Origin: Saccharopolyspora sp. NFXS83
GTDB taxonomy: Bacteria > Actinomycetota > Actinomycetes > Mycobacteriales > Pseudonocardiaceae
Assembly: GCF_026241095.1 (NCBI RefSeq)
Contig: NZ_JAPFGB010000014.1
Span: forward strand, 62,001 to 126,000
Length of the DNA: 64,000 nt
Direction: 5' to 3'
Positions 16,663-25,108 of this stretch are shown one piece after another. The first letter of the stretch is position 1. Each line of letters begins with the position of its first letter. The position numbers and the translations under genes are program-made. Below the pieces are notes generated by a model. The model saw only the letters and a list, made by a program, of their open reading frames with translations. It had not been told where the DNA came from and made no database searches.

Positions 16663-17886
16663 GTGAACATCGAGACCCCGCCCGCGCACGTCGACCCGGT
16701 GCTGCCCGGATCACCGGAGGTCTCCGCGCTGGTAGCGGAGATCGCCGCCGGAGCCGAGCACCGCGCGGCGCACGACCTCAACGCGCACGAGCAGATCGAC
16801 TGGATCCGGCGAGCCCGCCTCGGCGCTATCACCCTGCCCGTCGCCGACGGCGGGCCCGGCGTCTCCGTGCGCGCCCTGCTGTCGCTGGTGATCGACCTCG
16901 CCGCGGCGGACCCGAACGTCGCGCACGTCCTGCGCGCGCACTTCTGGCAGGTCAACGAGATCCTGCGGGCGCTGCCGCCCGGTCCGCAGCGGCAGCGCTG
17001 GGTCGAGGAGATCCGCGCGGGCAAGCTGTTCGGCAACGCCAGCAGCGAACGCGGCGAGCAGGCCGCCGGATCGTTCTCGTTCGCGACCGGGCTCACCCGC
17101 ACCGGCGACGGTTTCCGGCTCAACGGCGAGAAGTTCTACAGCACCGGCACCCTGTTCGCCGATTGGATCGGGGTGTCCGCGCAGCTCGACCAGAACACGG
17201 TCGCGGCGGTCCTGGTGCCGATCGACCGCGCGGGCGTGACCGTGGTCGACGACTGGGACGGCATCGGGCAGACCCGGACCGGAACCGGCACCACCACCTT
17301 CGAGGACGTCGTCGTCGAGGAGCACGAAGTGCTCGACGTGCGCGTGAACGACGGCTCCCCGCGCGGCGCGAGCGATGTCGCGCTGCTCCAGCTCTACCTC
17401 CAGGCGATCATCACCGGCATCCTGCGCAACGCGGCCGACGACGCCGCCCGGCTGGTCCGGGGCCGCACCCGCTCGTTCCAGCACGCCCCGACCGCCTCAC
17501 CGGCCGACGACCCGATCCTGCACGCCGAGGTCGGGCGCATCACCAGTGCCGCCTACGTCGCCGAGGCCGCGGTGCTCGCCGCCGCCGACGAGATCGACGC
17601 CGCCTACCGCTCCGAACGGCTGGGAGAACCCGATCCGGCGCTGTTCACCGCGGCATCGCTGGCGGCCTCGAAGGTGAAGGTGCACGTGGACGAGGTCGGG
17701 CTGCGCGCGGCGAACGCCGTGTTCGAGGTGGGCGGGGCGTCGGCGGCCTCCCGATCCCGGAACCTGGACCGGCACTGGCGCAACATCCGCACCCTCACCC
17801 TGCACAACCCGACGTCGTACAAGGCCGCCGCGGTCGGCGACGTGTTCATCAACTCGACCCCGCTGCCGGTCAACGGCTACTTCTGA
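16663..17886 (+). CDS. Acyl-CoA dehydrogenase-fold flavoprotein (DszC/SfnB-like)
   Basis: A 407-aa flavoprotein. The middle FAD-binding region reads LFGNASSERGEQ, then GEKFYSTGTLFADWIGVSA and GIGQTRTGTGTTTFEDVVVEEHEV. The C-terminal part (LRAANAVFEVGGASAASRSRNLDRHWRNIRTLTLHNP) is typical of the DszC/SfnB/group-D monooxygenase branch; in that branch HNP lies near the active site and true acyl-CoA dehydrogenase catalytic Glu is absent. Such enzymes oxygenate sulfur or aromatic substrates with reduced flavin. GTG at 16663-16665 with GAGGAGCAG upstream is the likely start. Likely co-transcribed with the upstream monooxygenase. Confidence 0.88.
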   Translation: MNIETPPAHVDPVLPGSPEVSALVAEIAAGAEHRAAHDLNAHEQIDWIRRARLGAITLPVADGGPGVSVRALLSLVIDLAAADPNVAHVLRAHFWQVNEILRALPPGPQRQRWVEEIRAGKLFGNASSERGEQAAGSFSFATGLTRTGDGFRLNGEKFYSTGTLFADWIGVSAQLDQNTVAAVLVPIDRAGVTVVDDWDGIGQTRTGTGTTTFEDVVVEEHEVLDVRVNDGSPRGASDVALLQLYLQAIITGILRNAADDAARLVRGRTRSFQHAPTASPADDPILHAEVGRITSAAYVAEAAVLAAADEIDAAYRSERLGEPDPALFTAASLAASKVKVHVDEVGLRAANAVFEVGGASAASRSRNLDRHWRNIRTLTLHNPTSYKAAAVGDVFINSTPLPVNGYF

Positions 17887-17994
17887 GCGGTCGCCCTCCC
17901 ACATTCCGGGACACCGCTGCCGCCGGGCGCGCGGGGTCGGCGAGGTGCATCACACGGGTCGTCAAAACCTGTTCTGGCGCGGTAGTTTTCGATC

Positions 17995-18105
17995 GTGCCC
18001 AGCGATCCGACCGCCCCGCCGATCGTCACCTACGTGACCGTCGCGCTCGGTTGCCGCCTGCCGCTGGTCCGGGTCCTCTGTCGCGGTTCGTCGCCGCTCT
18101 CCTGA
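17995..18105 (+). CDS. Possible 36-aa leader peptide upstream of ROK regulator
   Basis: A short frame from GTG 17995 to TGA 18103-18105. Its end, CRLPLVRVLCRGSSPLS, resembles the short actinobacterial leader peptides that often precede sulfur-metabolism genes and contain an R-x-x-x-L-R-V-x-x-C-like pattern with Cys near the end. If real, cysteine supply could control read-through into the ROK gene 88 bp downstream. There is no strong ribosome site and the match to the pattern is partial. Confidence 0.35.
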   Translation: MPSDPTAPPIVTYVTVALGCRLPLVRVLCRGSSPLS

Positions 18106-18192
18106 CGAACTCCGCCGACCGCACGGCACCCCGGCCCGGTGCGCCCACATCCGCCCGCGCTCGTGGTGCCGTCCCGCACGTTGCGAGGACCC

Positions 18193-19431
18193 ATGACCGC
18201 AGCCCTGCACGCCGTCGCACCTGTCCGCACCGCTGATTTCCCCGTCGTAGCACCAGGTCTGCGCATCGCGGACACGCCCGCCGCCGCGGTGCTGCGGGTC
18301 GCCCGCCGCGAAGGGCCGATCTTCCGCGACGCCGCGGCGGCCCGAACGGGGTTGAGCCTGCCCACCGTCAACCGGCACGTGGTGGCCCTCGTCGAAGCAG
18401 GGCTGCTGCGCGAACGGGCCGACCTCGCTCCGTCCGGCGCGGTCGGCCGCCCGCGGTTGCCGTTCGAGCTGCGCCGGGAGCCGTACCTGACCGTCGGGGT
18501 CCACATCGGCTACCGCACCACCACCATCACCACCCACGACCTGCACGGACGGGTGCTCGGCGGCATCCGGACCAGCACGTCCGGCGACGACGCGCCGGAG
18601 GTGCTCACCTCCGTCGGCGCCCGCGCGCGGCGCTTCCTGGCGCGCTGGCCGGGCAGGCGCCCGCTGTGGGCAGGGGTCGCGCTCGGCGGGCGCGTGGACG
18701 AGCGCGGCCAGGTGGAGCACTCGCGGCTCGGCTGGCACGACGCCCCGGTCGGCGAGCTGATCGGCTCGCGGCTCGGGCTGCCGATCTCCGTGGCGCCGCA
18801 CGTGGAATCGATGGCCGCCGCGGAGCTGTCGTTCGGACCGGCCCACGAGCCGCACGGCAGCACGCTGTACTGCTACGCCCGCGAAACGATCGGCGTCGCG
18901 CTGACCATCGACGGCGCCGTGCACAACCCCAGCACCGGGCCGGGCGGCATCGGGCACCTGCCCGCCGGGCCGACGGAACTGCTCGATCCGCGCCGCACCG
19001 GCAGGCTCGGCGACGCCGTGAGCGACACCGCGGTCGTCGAAGCCGCCCGAACCGCCGGTCTGCCCGTCGGCTCCACCGCGGAGCTGGCCGCGCGGGGCGA
19101 GGCGGGCGACGGATCGGCGCTGGCGCTGCTGCGCGAGCGGGCCCGCGTGCTGGGGCGTTCCCTCGGCCACATCGCCGATGTGATCAACCCGGATCGGATC
19201 ATCCTAGGCGGCCAGGCGTTCACCGAGTTCTCCGGGACTCCGCGCGAAGTGGCGCGGTCCGCGGCGGAGAACTCCGCGGTACCGCACCGGGAATTCCGGG
19301 TGACCGCCGCCGGGAACGGGATCCAGCAGCAAGCGGCGGCGGCCGTGTCACTGGACTTCCTCTACGCCGATCCGCTCGCCGCCTTGCGCCACGCGAACCG
19401 CGCGCACTCCGCCCGGGACCGGCGCCGGTGA
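18193..19431 (+). CDS. ROK family transcriptional regulator
   Basis: 412 aa: an N-terminal winged helix (DTPAAAVLRVARREGPIFRDAAAARTGLSLPTVNRHV) followed by a ROK/sugar-kinase-like ATPase fold (LTVGVHIGYRTTTI, then GVALGGRVDERGQVEHS). The zinc site of many ROK proteins (GHxxxxxxGxxCxCGxxGCxE) is not recognisable: GIGHLPAGPTELLDPRRTG lacks its Cys residues, so this is a regulator and probably not a kinase. GCGAGGA precedes ATG 18193. Its position after the monooxygenase pair makes it the likely local regulator of that locus and of the importer. Confidence 0.85.
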   Translation: MTAALHAVAPVRTADFPVVAPGLRIADTPAAAVLRVARREGPIFRDAAAARTGLSLPTVNRHVVALVEAGLLRERADLAPSGAVGRPRLPFELRREPYLTVGVHIGYRTTTITTHDLHGRVLGGIRTSTSGDDAPEVLTSVGARARRFLARWPGRRPLWAGVALGGRVDERGQVEHSRLGWHDAPVGELIGSRLGLPISVAPHVESMAAAELSFGPAHEPHGSTLYCYARETIGVALTIDGAVHNPSTGPGGIGHLPAGPTELLDPRRTGRLGDAVSDTAVVEAARTAGLPVGSTAELAARGEAGDGSALALLRERARVLGRSLGHIADVINPDRIILGGQAFTEFSGTPREVARSAAENSAVPHREFRVTAAGNGIQQQAAAAVSLDFLYADPLAALRHANRAHSARDRRR

Positions 19432-19432
19432 G

Positions 19433-20203
19433 CTAGTGCGCGCGGATCAGTCCGCCGTCGCAGCGGAGCTGTTCGCCGGTGATGTAGGAGGCTTGGGCGC
19501 CGGCCAGGAACACCACCGCCGCCGCGTACTCCTCGGGGGTGCCGAACCGGCCCGCCGGGATGTCCGCGCGGGACGCGTCGCGCACCTCGTCCTCGGCGAC
19601 GCCGCGCCGCTCGGCCATGGCGGCGTTGAGCGAATTAAGGCGCTCCGTCTCGATCCGGCCGGGCAGCACCATGTTCACGGTGACCCCGTCGGCGGCGACC
19701 TCACCGGCGAGGGTCTTCAAGTACCCGGCGAGCGCGCCGCGGCCCACGTTGGACGCGGCGAGCCCGTTGATCGGCTGCTGGACGCCGCTGGACCCGATGG
19801 CGATGATCCGGCCCCAGCCGCGTTCCCGCATGCCCGGCAGCACCGCCTCGACCAGGCGGATGTGCGCGGACAGCAGCAACCGCACCGCGTCCTGCGCGGC
19901 CTCGGCGCTCATCTCGGCCGCGGTGCCCGGGGCGGGACCGCCTCCGTTGAGCACCAGCACGTCCACCGGCCCGAAACCGGCGGCGGCGTCGACCAGCGAG
20001 CGCGGCCCGTCCGGTTCGGTGATGTCCACTCCGATGCCCACGGCCGACGGCAGCTCAGCGGCTTGCCGCTGCGCGAGTTCCGCGCGGCGTCCGCCGAACG
20101 CGACGTGCGCGCCTTCGGCCGCCAGCCCGCGCACGACCGCCGCGCCCAACCCGGAGGTCGCACCGGGAACGACCGCGACCCGACCGGTCAGCCCGAGATC
20201 CAC
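19433..20203 (-). CDS. SDR-family protein lacking the YxxxK active site
   Basis: A 256-aa Rossmann protein with the coenzyme motif GATSGLG (14-20), a D60 adenine-pocket Asp, NGGGP in place of NNAG (86-90) and the C-terminal LPGRIETERLN. The position of the catalytic Tyr and Lys reads LAASN (148-152) instead of YxxxK, while the Ser of the triad (SS at 138-139) remains. FabG-like subfamilies with this change exist in actinobacteria; their activity is unclear. GTG at 20201-20203 is the start. It ends 1 bp from the ROK gene stop on the opposite strand. Confidence 0.85.
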   Translation of the reverse strand: MDLGLTGRVAVVPGATSGLGAAVVRGLAAEGAHVAFGGRRAELAQRQAAELPSAVGIGVDITEPDGPRSLVDAAAGFGPVDVLVLNGGGPAPGTAAEMSAEAAQDAVRLLLSAHIRLVEAVLPGMRERGWGRIIAIGSSGVQQPINGLAASNVGRGALAGYLKTLAGEVAADGVTVNMVLPGRIETERLNSLNAAMAERRGVAEDEVRDASRADIPAGRFGTPEEYAAAVVFLAGAQASYITGEQLRCDGGLIRAH

Positions 20204-20348
20204 TGAACCCTCACCTGCTTCCGCACGCCGTCACCGCACCACCTGCGGCATCGCCGAGCAACGATAGTGATCACCGCTCCCCCGGACCAGCCGCGACACC
20301 GGCAAGGAGCACTCCACTGCGGACCCCTCTTCCGCCCGGCTCGGGCGC

Positions 20349-21278
20349 TCAGCCCCATCGAGGAAGGAGGCGGGTGGCGTTGATCCGGTCGATCGCGGCG
20401 TGGTCGATCTCCGGTGCCGCGTCCAGGCGTTCCGTCATGGTGGTGGCGATCTCCGCGGGCGCGTACGGGAAATCGCTGCCGAACAGGATGCGTTCCGGGT
20501 CGGCGAACGCCGTCAGGCCGGGCAGCGAGTAGGGCGAGGCGGACAGCGCGGTGTCGAAGTAGAACCGGCGCAGGTCGTCGAGGAGTTCCGCCGTGCCGCG
20601 CTCACCGCCCGCCATCTCCAGGCAGGCGACGATGCGTTCCGCCGCGTACGGCAGGAAACCACCCGCGTGCGACAGGATGATCTTCAGATCGGGGTGGTGG
20701 TGCAGGGTGCCGCTCGCCACCAGGTTCGTCGCGGCGCGGACGGTGTCGAGCAGGAAGTCCGCGGCGAACGGCGGAATCCCGGGCACCGGTTCGGCGGGCA
20801 GCGCCGAGGGGTGCACGAACACCACCGCACCCCGCCTGCCCAGCTCGGCCATCAGCGGTTCGAAGGCCGGGTCGCCCAGGTAGGTGCCGCCGCTGTTGGC
20901 CAGCAGCACCACGCCGTCTGCGTGCAGTTCGTCGAGCGCGTAGGCGGCTTCGGCGAGCGCTCCGTCCACGTCGGGCAGCGTCAGCGTCGCCCAGAAGCCG
21001 AACCGGCCGGGGTGCTCGGCGACGAGCTCGGCGCAGTGCTCGTTGACGGTGCGCGCCATGGCACGGCCGTCCTGCCCCGGCCACGGTTCGACTCCCGGTG
21101 TCGTCACGGACAGGATCGCGGTCTCGATGTCGTTGCGGCCCATCAGGTCCAGCGAGGCCTGCGGGCTCCAGTCCGGTGTGCCGCGGCCTCCGGCGTCGGC
21201 GCCGTCGCGCAGCAACCGGTCCCGGTACGCGGGCGGAACCACGTGGTGGTGGACATCGATGCGACGAGCCGAGGCCAT
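20349..21278 (-). CDS. Amidohydrolase family protein, ACMSD-like
   Basis: A metal-dependent hydrolase or decarboxylase of 309 aa (amidohydrolase_2 group). Signature elements: RIDVHHHVVPPAY at 6-18 (HxH metal ligands), VVFVHPSALP, LKIILSHAGGFLPY (His) and ILFGSDFPYAP (Asp). The same fold includes 2-amino-3-carboxymuconate semialdehyde decarboxylase, gamma-resorcylate decarboxylase and related aromatic-acid enzymes. The MarR gene diverges from it, typical of aromatic catabolism genes controlled by a MarR repressor. The substrate cannot be assigned. Confidence 0.87.
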   Translation of the reverse strand: MASARRIDVHHHVVPPAYRDRLLRDGADAGGRGTPDWSPQASLDLMGRNDIETAILSVTTPGVEPWPGQDGRAMARTVNEHCAELVAEHPGRFGFWATLTLPDVDGALAEAAYALDELHADGVVLLANSGGTYLGDPAFEPLMAELGRRGAVVFVHPSALPAEPVPGIPPFAADFLLDTVRAATNLVASGTLHHHPDLKIILSHAGGFLPYAAERIVACLEMAGGERGTAELLDDLRRFYFDTALSASPYSLPGLTAFADPERILFGSDFPYAPAEIATTMTERLDAAPEIDHAAIDRINATRLLPRWG

Positions 21279-21293
21279 GACCGCTCCTATTAC

Positions 21294-21305
21294 TTAGCTT
21301 GCTAA
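21294..21305. promoter_or_regulatory. Palindromic operator candidate TTAGC-TT-GCTAA
   Basis: A perfect 5-bp inverted repeat with a 2-nt centre lies between the divergent amidohydrolase and MarR genes, in an AT-rich patch 22 bp before the MarR ATG. Size and symmetry fit a MarR-type operator that would repress both genes. Confidence 0.6.
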
Positions 21306-21326
21306 TCAATCGGTAAGGTAGCACCC

Positions 21327-21824
21327 ATGACCGGTAGCCACCAGCGTCCCGAGTCCGCACCTGATGAGCCCGCCGACGACACCGGCGTCGACGAGCTCGC
21401 GCAGGCGACCGACGCCCTGTTCCTCGCCATGCGCCGCGCCCGCGCAGCGCACGCCGCCGAGGTGGGCGGGCTCTCGCTGGCCCAGCTCGCGATGGTGCTG
21501 CCGCTGGCGACCGGCGCGGAGCTGCCGGTGGGCGACCTGGCCGCCGCGGCCGGAGTCACGCTGCCGACCGCGACCCGGATGCTCCAGCAGCTCGAAGGCA
21601 AAGGGCTCGTGTCCCGCCGCCGCAGCCCCGAGGACGAGCGCCGAGTGCTGATCACCCTCACGGATGCGGGAATCCAAGCGCTGCAACGACTCCGCGCCCA
21701 GCAACGCCAGGCGCAGGCCCGCGGCTACGCGGTGTTCACCCCGGAAGAACGCCTGCACCTGGCCGCCGAGCTCGGACGCCTGACCGAGGTCATCAACACC
21801 GGCTACCGCCACCGCCGCGGCTGA
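21327..21824 (+). CDS. MarR family transcriptional regulator
   Basis: A 165-aa winged-helix regulator. Core elements: LSLAQLAMVLPLATG, AAAAGVTLPTATRMLQQLEGKGLV (recognition helix) and the wing RRRSPEDERRVLITLTDAG. It is divergent from the ACMSD-like hydrolase with a palindrome in between and is followed by the alpha-hydroxy-acid oxidase, so its regulon is probably local. The effector is unknown. ATG 21327 is the first in-frame start. Confidence 0.88.
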   Translation: MTGSHQRPESAPDEPADDTGVDELAQATDALFLAMRRARAAHAAEVGGLSLAQLAMVLPLATGAELPVGDLAAAAGVTLPTATRMLQQLEGKGLVSRRRSPEDERRVLITLTDAGIQALQRLRAQQRQAQARGYAVFTPEERLHLAAELGRLTEVINTGYRHRRG

Positions 21825-21907
21825 ACACCTGGAGCCGACGTCCGGTATGGACTCGGCGTGCGCTGCCGGAGATGATCGGACGGAGCCGACCACGAACAGG
21901 AACCCGC

Positions 21908-23194
21908 ATGCCCGACGAACCCGCCGCCGGTATCGGCCGCGACCGCCAGTCCTCGATCTACCGGGCCGGGGTGTCCGGGCGGAAACCCGTGGTCCCCACC
22001 GATTTCCGCACGTTGGAGCGGCGAGCGCGGCGGACGGCCTCCGCGGAGGGTTGGGCCTACGTCGCCGGTGGCGCGGGTGACGGCGCGACGATGCGCGCGA
22101 ACCGGGCCGCGTTCGACCGCTGGTCGATCGTGCCGCGCATGCTGCGGGACGTGTCCCGGCGGGACCTGGGCGTGGAGCTGTTCGGCCGCCGCATCCCGGC
22201 GCCGGTCCTGCTCGCACCCGTGGGCGCCGCCGAGCTGATCCACCCCGAGGCGGACCTGGCCGTCGCGAAGGCGGCGGCGGAGCTCGGCCTGCCGTACGTG
22301 TTCTCCAACCAGGCCTGCGTCCCGATGGAGGAGTGCGCCGCCGCGATGGGCGCATCCCCGCGCTGGTTCCAGCTGTACTGGAGTACCGACGACGACCTGG
22401 TGGACAGCCTGCTGTCCCGCGCGCAGCGCTGCGGAGCCGAAGCGATCGTGGTCACGCTGGACACGACGTTGCTGGGGTGGCGCCCGCAGGACCTCAACCT
22501 CGGTTCGCTGCCGTTCGCGCGGGGCCAGGGCATCGCCCAGTACACCTCGGACCCCCGGTTCCGGGAGATGGTGCGCGAGCGGGTCGCCGGCGGCGCGGGC
22601 GAGGAGTCCGACGTCCGCGTCACGTTCTCCGCGATCCGGGCGCTGCTGTCGATGAGCCGCCGGTTCCCCGGCCCGCTGCTGCGCAACCTGCGCTCCCCGG
22701 AGCCGCGCGCGGCGGTGCAGACCTTCCTCGACACCTACTCCCGGCCGTCGCTGAACTGGTCGGACCTGGCGACGCTGCGGAACCGCACGTCGCTGCCGAT
22801 CCTGCTCAAGGGCGTGCTGCACCCCGACGACGCGCGCCGCGCGGTCGACGCCGGGGTGGACGGAGTGGTCGTGTCCAACCACGGCGGTCGCCAGGTCGAC
22901 GGTTCCGTCGCCGCGCTGGACGCGCTGGCCGAGATCGCGCCGGTGGTCGACGGCGAGCTCACCGTGCTGTTCGACAGCGGCATCCGGTCCGGCGCGGACG
23001 TCGTCAAGGCGCTGGCCCTGGGTGCGGACGCGGTCTGCCTGGGCCGCCCGTACCTCTACGGGCTGGCGCTGGCCGGGGCGGAAGGCGTGCGCGCGGTCGC
23101 GGCGAACGTGCTCGCCGAGCTCGACCTCACTCTCGGGCTCACCGGCCACGCCTCCCCCGCCGAGCTCACCCGCGACGCCCTCCGCCCGGCCTGA
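21908..23194 (+). CDS. FMN-dependent alpha-hydroxy-acid oxidase (lactate 2-monooxygenase-like)
   Basis: A TIM-barrel flavoprotein of 428 aa that oxidises 2-hydroxy acids to 2-keto acids or decarboxylates them. The active-site segment GVVVSNHGGRQVDG contains the catalytic His and Arg; FMN contacts appear in LLAPVGAAELIHPEADLAVAKAA, FQLYW and VLFDSGIRSGADVVKALALGADAVCLGRP. The long insert (TLLGWRPQDLNLG) is typical of the lactate 2-monooxygenase branch. The start ATG 21908 begins MPDEPAAG; the ribosome site is weak. It ends exactly next to the stop of the convergent GMC gene. Confidence 0.9.
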   Translation: MPDEPAAGIGRDRQSSIYRAGVSGRKPVVPTDFRTLERRARRTASAEGWAYVAGGAGDGATMRANRAAFDRWSIVPRMLRDVSRRDLGVELFGRRIPAPVLLAPVGAAELIHPEADLAVAKAAAELGLPYVFSNQACVPMEECAAAMGASPRWFQLYWSTDDDLVDSLLSRAQRCGAEAIVVTLDTTLLGWRPQDLNLGSLPFARGQGIAQYTSDPRFREMVRERVAGGAGEESDVRVTFSAIRALLSMSRRFPGPLLRNLRSPEPRAAVQTFLDTYSRPSLNWSDLATLRNRTSLPILLKGVLHPDDARRAVDAGVDGVVVSNHGGRQVDGSVAALDALAEIAPVVDGELTVLFDSGIRSGADVVKALALGADAVCLGRPYLYGLALAGAEGVRAVAANVLAELDLTLGLTGHASPAELTRDALRPA

Positions 23195-24727
23195 TCACTC
23201 CCGCATCGCGGCGGCGATCTTCTCCCCGACGAGCACCGCGGTCAGGTGCGGATTGGCCCGCGGCACCCACGGGAACACGCTCGCGTCGGCCACCCGCAGC
23301 CCCTCGACGCCCTGCACCCGGCCGTCCGGGTCCACCACGGCGTCCGGTGCTCCCGGCGCGCCCATCCGGCAGGTGCCGGAGGCGTGCGCGGTGTCGATGA
23401 CGTTGGCCAGGGCGAACTGCGCGAACTCCGCGTCGGACATCGGCGCGTCCGGCGGGACCATCGCCGTGCCGAGCCCCATCCCGGCGGAGATCTTCTGCAG
23501 TTCCGGCTGGGCCGCGATCTCGCGCAGCTCGTCGACGACGACGCGGAACCTGCGCAGGTCCACGGGGTCGGCGAGCAGGTTCAGCTCCACCGCCGGGTCG
23601 ATCGTCGGGTCGGTGGAGGTGAGCCGCACCCGGCCGGTCGAGCTCGCCCGGTTGTTCCAGCCGACGATCCCGGCGACCGGGAGCCCTTCGCCCAGCGCGC
23701 CCGGGGTGGCGATCACGCCGTCGTTGACGGCCTCCCCGACTCCGGTGGTGAAGCGCAGGAACAGCTGCCCGCGCTCAGGCAGGCCGCGGTAGTCCGGCGG
23801 CTCGTGCAGGCCGAGGATCAGCATCATCGCCGCGTGGTCCTGCAACCCGCGCCCCACCGGCAGATCCACGACGGGCTCGACGCCCACCTTCCGCAGCTCC
23901 GCGGCGGGGCCGATCCCGGAGCGCTGCAGGATCGCCGGGGAGTGCACCGCGCCTGCCGAGACCACGACCTCGGCGGCGTGGAACTCGGTGACCTCGCCCT
24001 CGACGAGCGCCCGAACCCCCGTCGCGCGCCCGCCGCTGATCAGGATCCGGTCGACCAGCGCGCCGCCCACGACGTGCAGGCCGGGACGTTCCCGGGCCGG
24101 TTCCAGGTAGGCGTCGTTGGTGGAGACCCGCCGCCCGCCGAGGCTGTTGTAGGCGTAGGGCGACACCCCGGTCGCGCCGGGCGCGTTGTGATCGGGCGCC
24201 CACGGGTGCCCCATGCGTCCGGTGACCTGGTCCAGGGCCGATTCGACGGTGGCGAAGTCCTCGCGGCGCGGCCGGAGAACGGGGATCGGGCCGTCGGCGC
24301 CGTGGTGGTCGTCGGCGCCGAAGTCCTGGTCGTTCTCCAGCTTCCGCAGCAGCGGCAGCACTTCCCGATGGCTCCACCCGGCGCAGCCGTTCGCCGCCCA
24401 GCCGTCGAGGTCCTCCGCGGTGGGCCGGATCGCGAACAGCCCGTTCACCGCGGAGCTCCCGCCGACCCCGCGACCGCGCGGGTAGCTCGCCGGTTCCTGT
24501 GCGGCGGACCGCGACGCCTGCAACTGCGGGAAGGTGTGGGACTGCGCCAGCTGTTCCACGAGGCGGTTCTTGCCCGGTTCGACGCCCCGGATCGCTTCCG
24601 GTGTCTCGGCCGAGCGGTAGTCCGGGCCCGCTTCGAGCACCAGCACCCGCCGCTGATCGTCCTCGGTCAGCCGGGCCGCGAGCGCGGCCCCCGCCGATCC
24701 GGCGCCGACGATGATCGTGTCGTACAT
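23195..24727 (-). CDS. GMC oxidoreductase (choline dehydrogenase-like)
   Basis: An FAD-dependent alcohol oxidase/dehydrogenase of 510 aa. N-terminal FAD motif DTIIVGAGSAGAALAARL (3-20), GMC signature 1 (YPRGRGVGGSSAVNGL), signature 2 (SAGAVHSPAILQRSGIGP) and the C-terminal HASGTCRMG and WVPRANPHLTAVLVGEKIA. The conserved His of HASGTCRMG stabilises the flavin; catalysis probably uses the N-P-H histidine. Strong AAGGAGA before ATG 24725-24727. It is divergent from the FadR regulator across 380 bp and may belong to its regulon, oxidising a sugar-derived alcohol or polyol (inference). Confidence 0.92.
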   Translation of the reverse strand: MYDTIIVGAGSAGAALAARLTEDDQRRVLVLEAGPDYRSAETPEAIRGVEPGKNRLVEQLAQSHTFPQLQASRSAAQEPASYPRGRGVGGSSAVNGLFAIRPTAEDLDGWAANGCAGWSHREVLPLLRKLENDQDFGADDHHGADGPIPVLRPRREDFATVESALDQVTGRMGHPWAPDHNAPGATGVSPYAYNSLGGRRVSTNDAYLEPARERPGLHVVGGALVDRILISGGRATGVRALVEGEVTEFHAAEVVVSAGAVHSPAILQRSGIGPAAELRKVGVEPVVDLPVGRGLQDHAAMMLILGLHEPPDYRGLPERGQLFLRFTTGVGEAVNDGVIATPGALGEGLPVAGIVGWNNRASSTGRVRLTSTDPTIDPAVELNLLADPVDLRRFRVVVDELREIAAQPELQKISAGMGLGTAMVPPDAPMSDAEFAQFALANVIDTAHASGTCRMGAPGAPDAVVDPDGRVQGVEGLRVADASVFPWVPRANPHLTAVLVGEKIAAAMRE

Positions 24728-24849
24728 CGATTCTCCTTGTCGCACTCGCGGAGGCGAGCGTCGCTGAGCGGGCTGGTGGTGCACGCGGAGCTCGTGCGCT
24801 CCTCTGACGAGCGGGCTGGCCCGCCCCTTGCCGCGGAGCCTCCGAGCGT

Positions 24850-24888
24850 TCGACTCGTCCCCGCTTCGCGGGCATCACCGCGAGTCGA
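24850..24888. repeat. Nested inverted repeat in GMC/FadR intergenic region
   Basis: Outer arms TCGACTCG (24850-24857) and CGAGTCGA (24881-24888) enclose an inner CCCGC-TTC-GCGGG hairpin. The rest of 24728-25030 shows no gene; it must contain the leftward GMC promoter. The role of the repeat is unknown; a terminator is not expected between divergent genes. Confidence 0.45.
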
Positions 24889-25031
24889 CCACCCGGCGGG
24901 CGCGGGAACAGGAGAAGCCGTGCCGCTGGGGCATGCTCAACACAGTTGTGCCGCACATCACAACAGCCGATCTCGAACCCCCGCACGCCAGGCATCGGCC
25001 GTCCGTCGCGAAACTCCCAACTCCCGCGCAA

Positions 25032-25096
25032 AGGTCTAACCAAAGCGTTGACACCTCGGTAGCCGACGCTTAACGTACGCCACATTGGTTTTACCA
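25032..25096 (+). promoter_or_regulatory. Promoter with two FadR/GntR-type operators
   Basis: TTGACA (25048-25053) and TAACGT (25071-25076) are separated by 17 bp, a well-formed sigma-A-type promoter. Two copies of the FadR-subfamily operator pattern TGGTnnnACCA flank it: AGGTCTAACCA at 25032-25042 (one mismatch) just upstream of the -35, and TGGTTTTACCA at 25086-25096, part of a perfect TTGGT-TTT-ACCAA palindrome next to the expected start point. Centres are 54 bp apart. Strong case for autoregulation by the next gene. Confidence 0.75.
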
Positions 25097-25108
25097 AAGG
25101 AGGATTTC

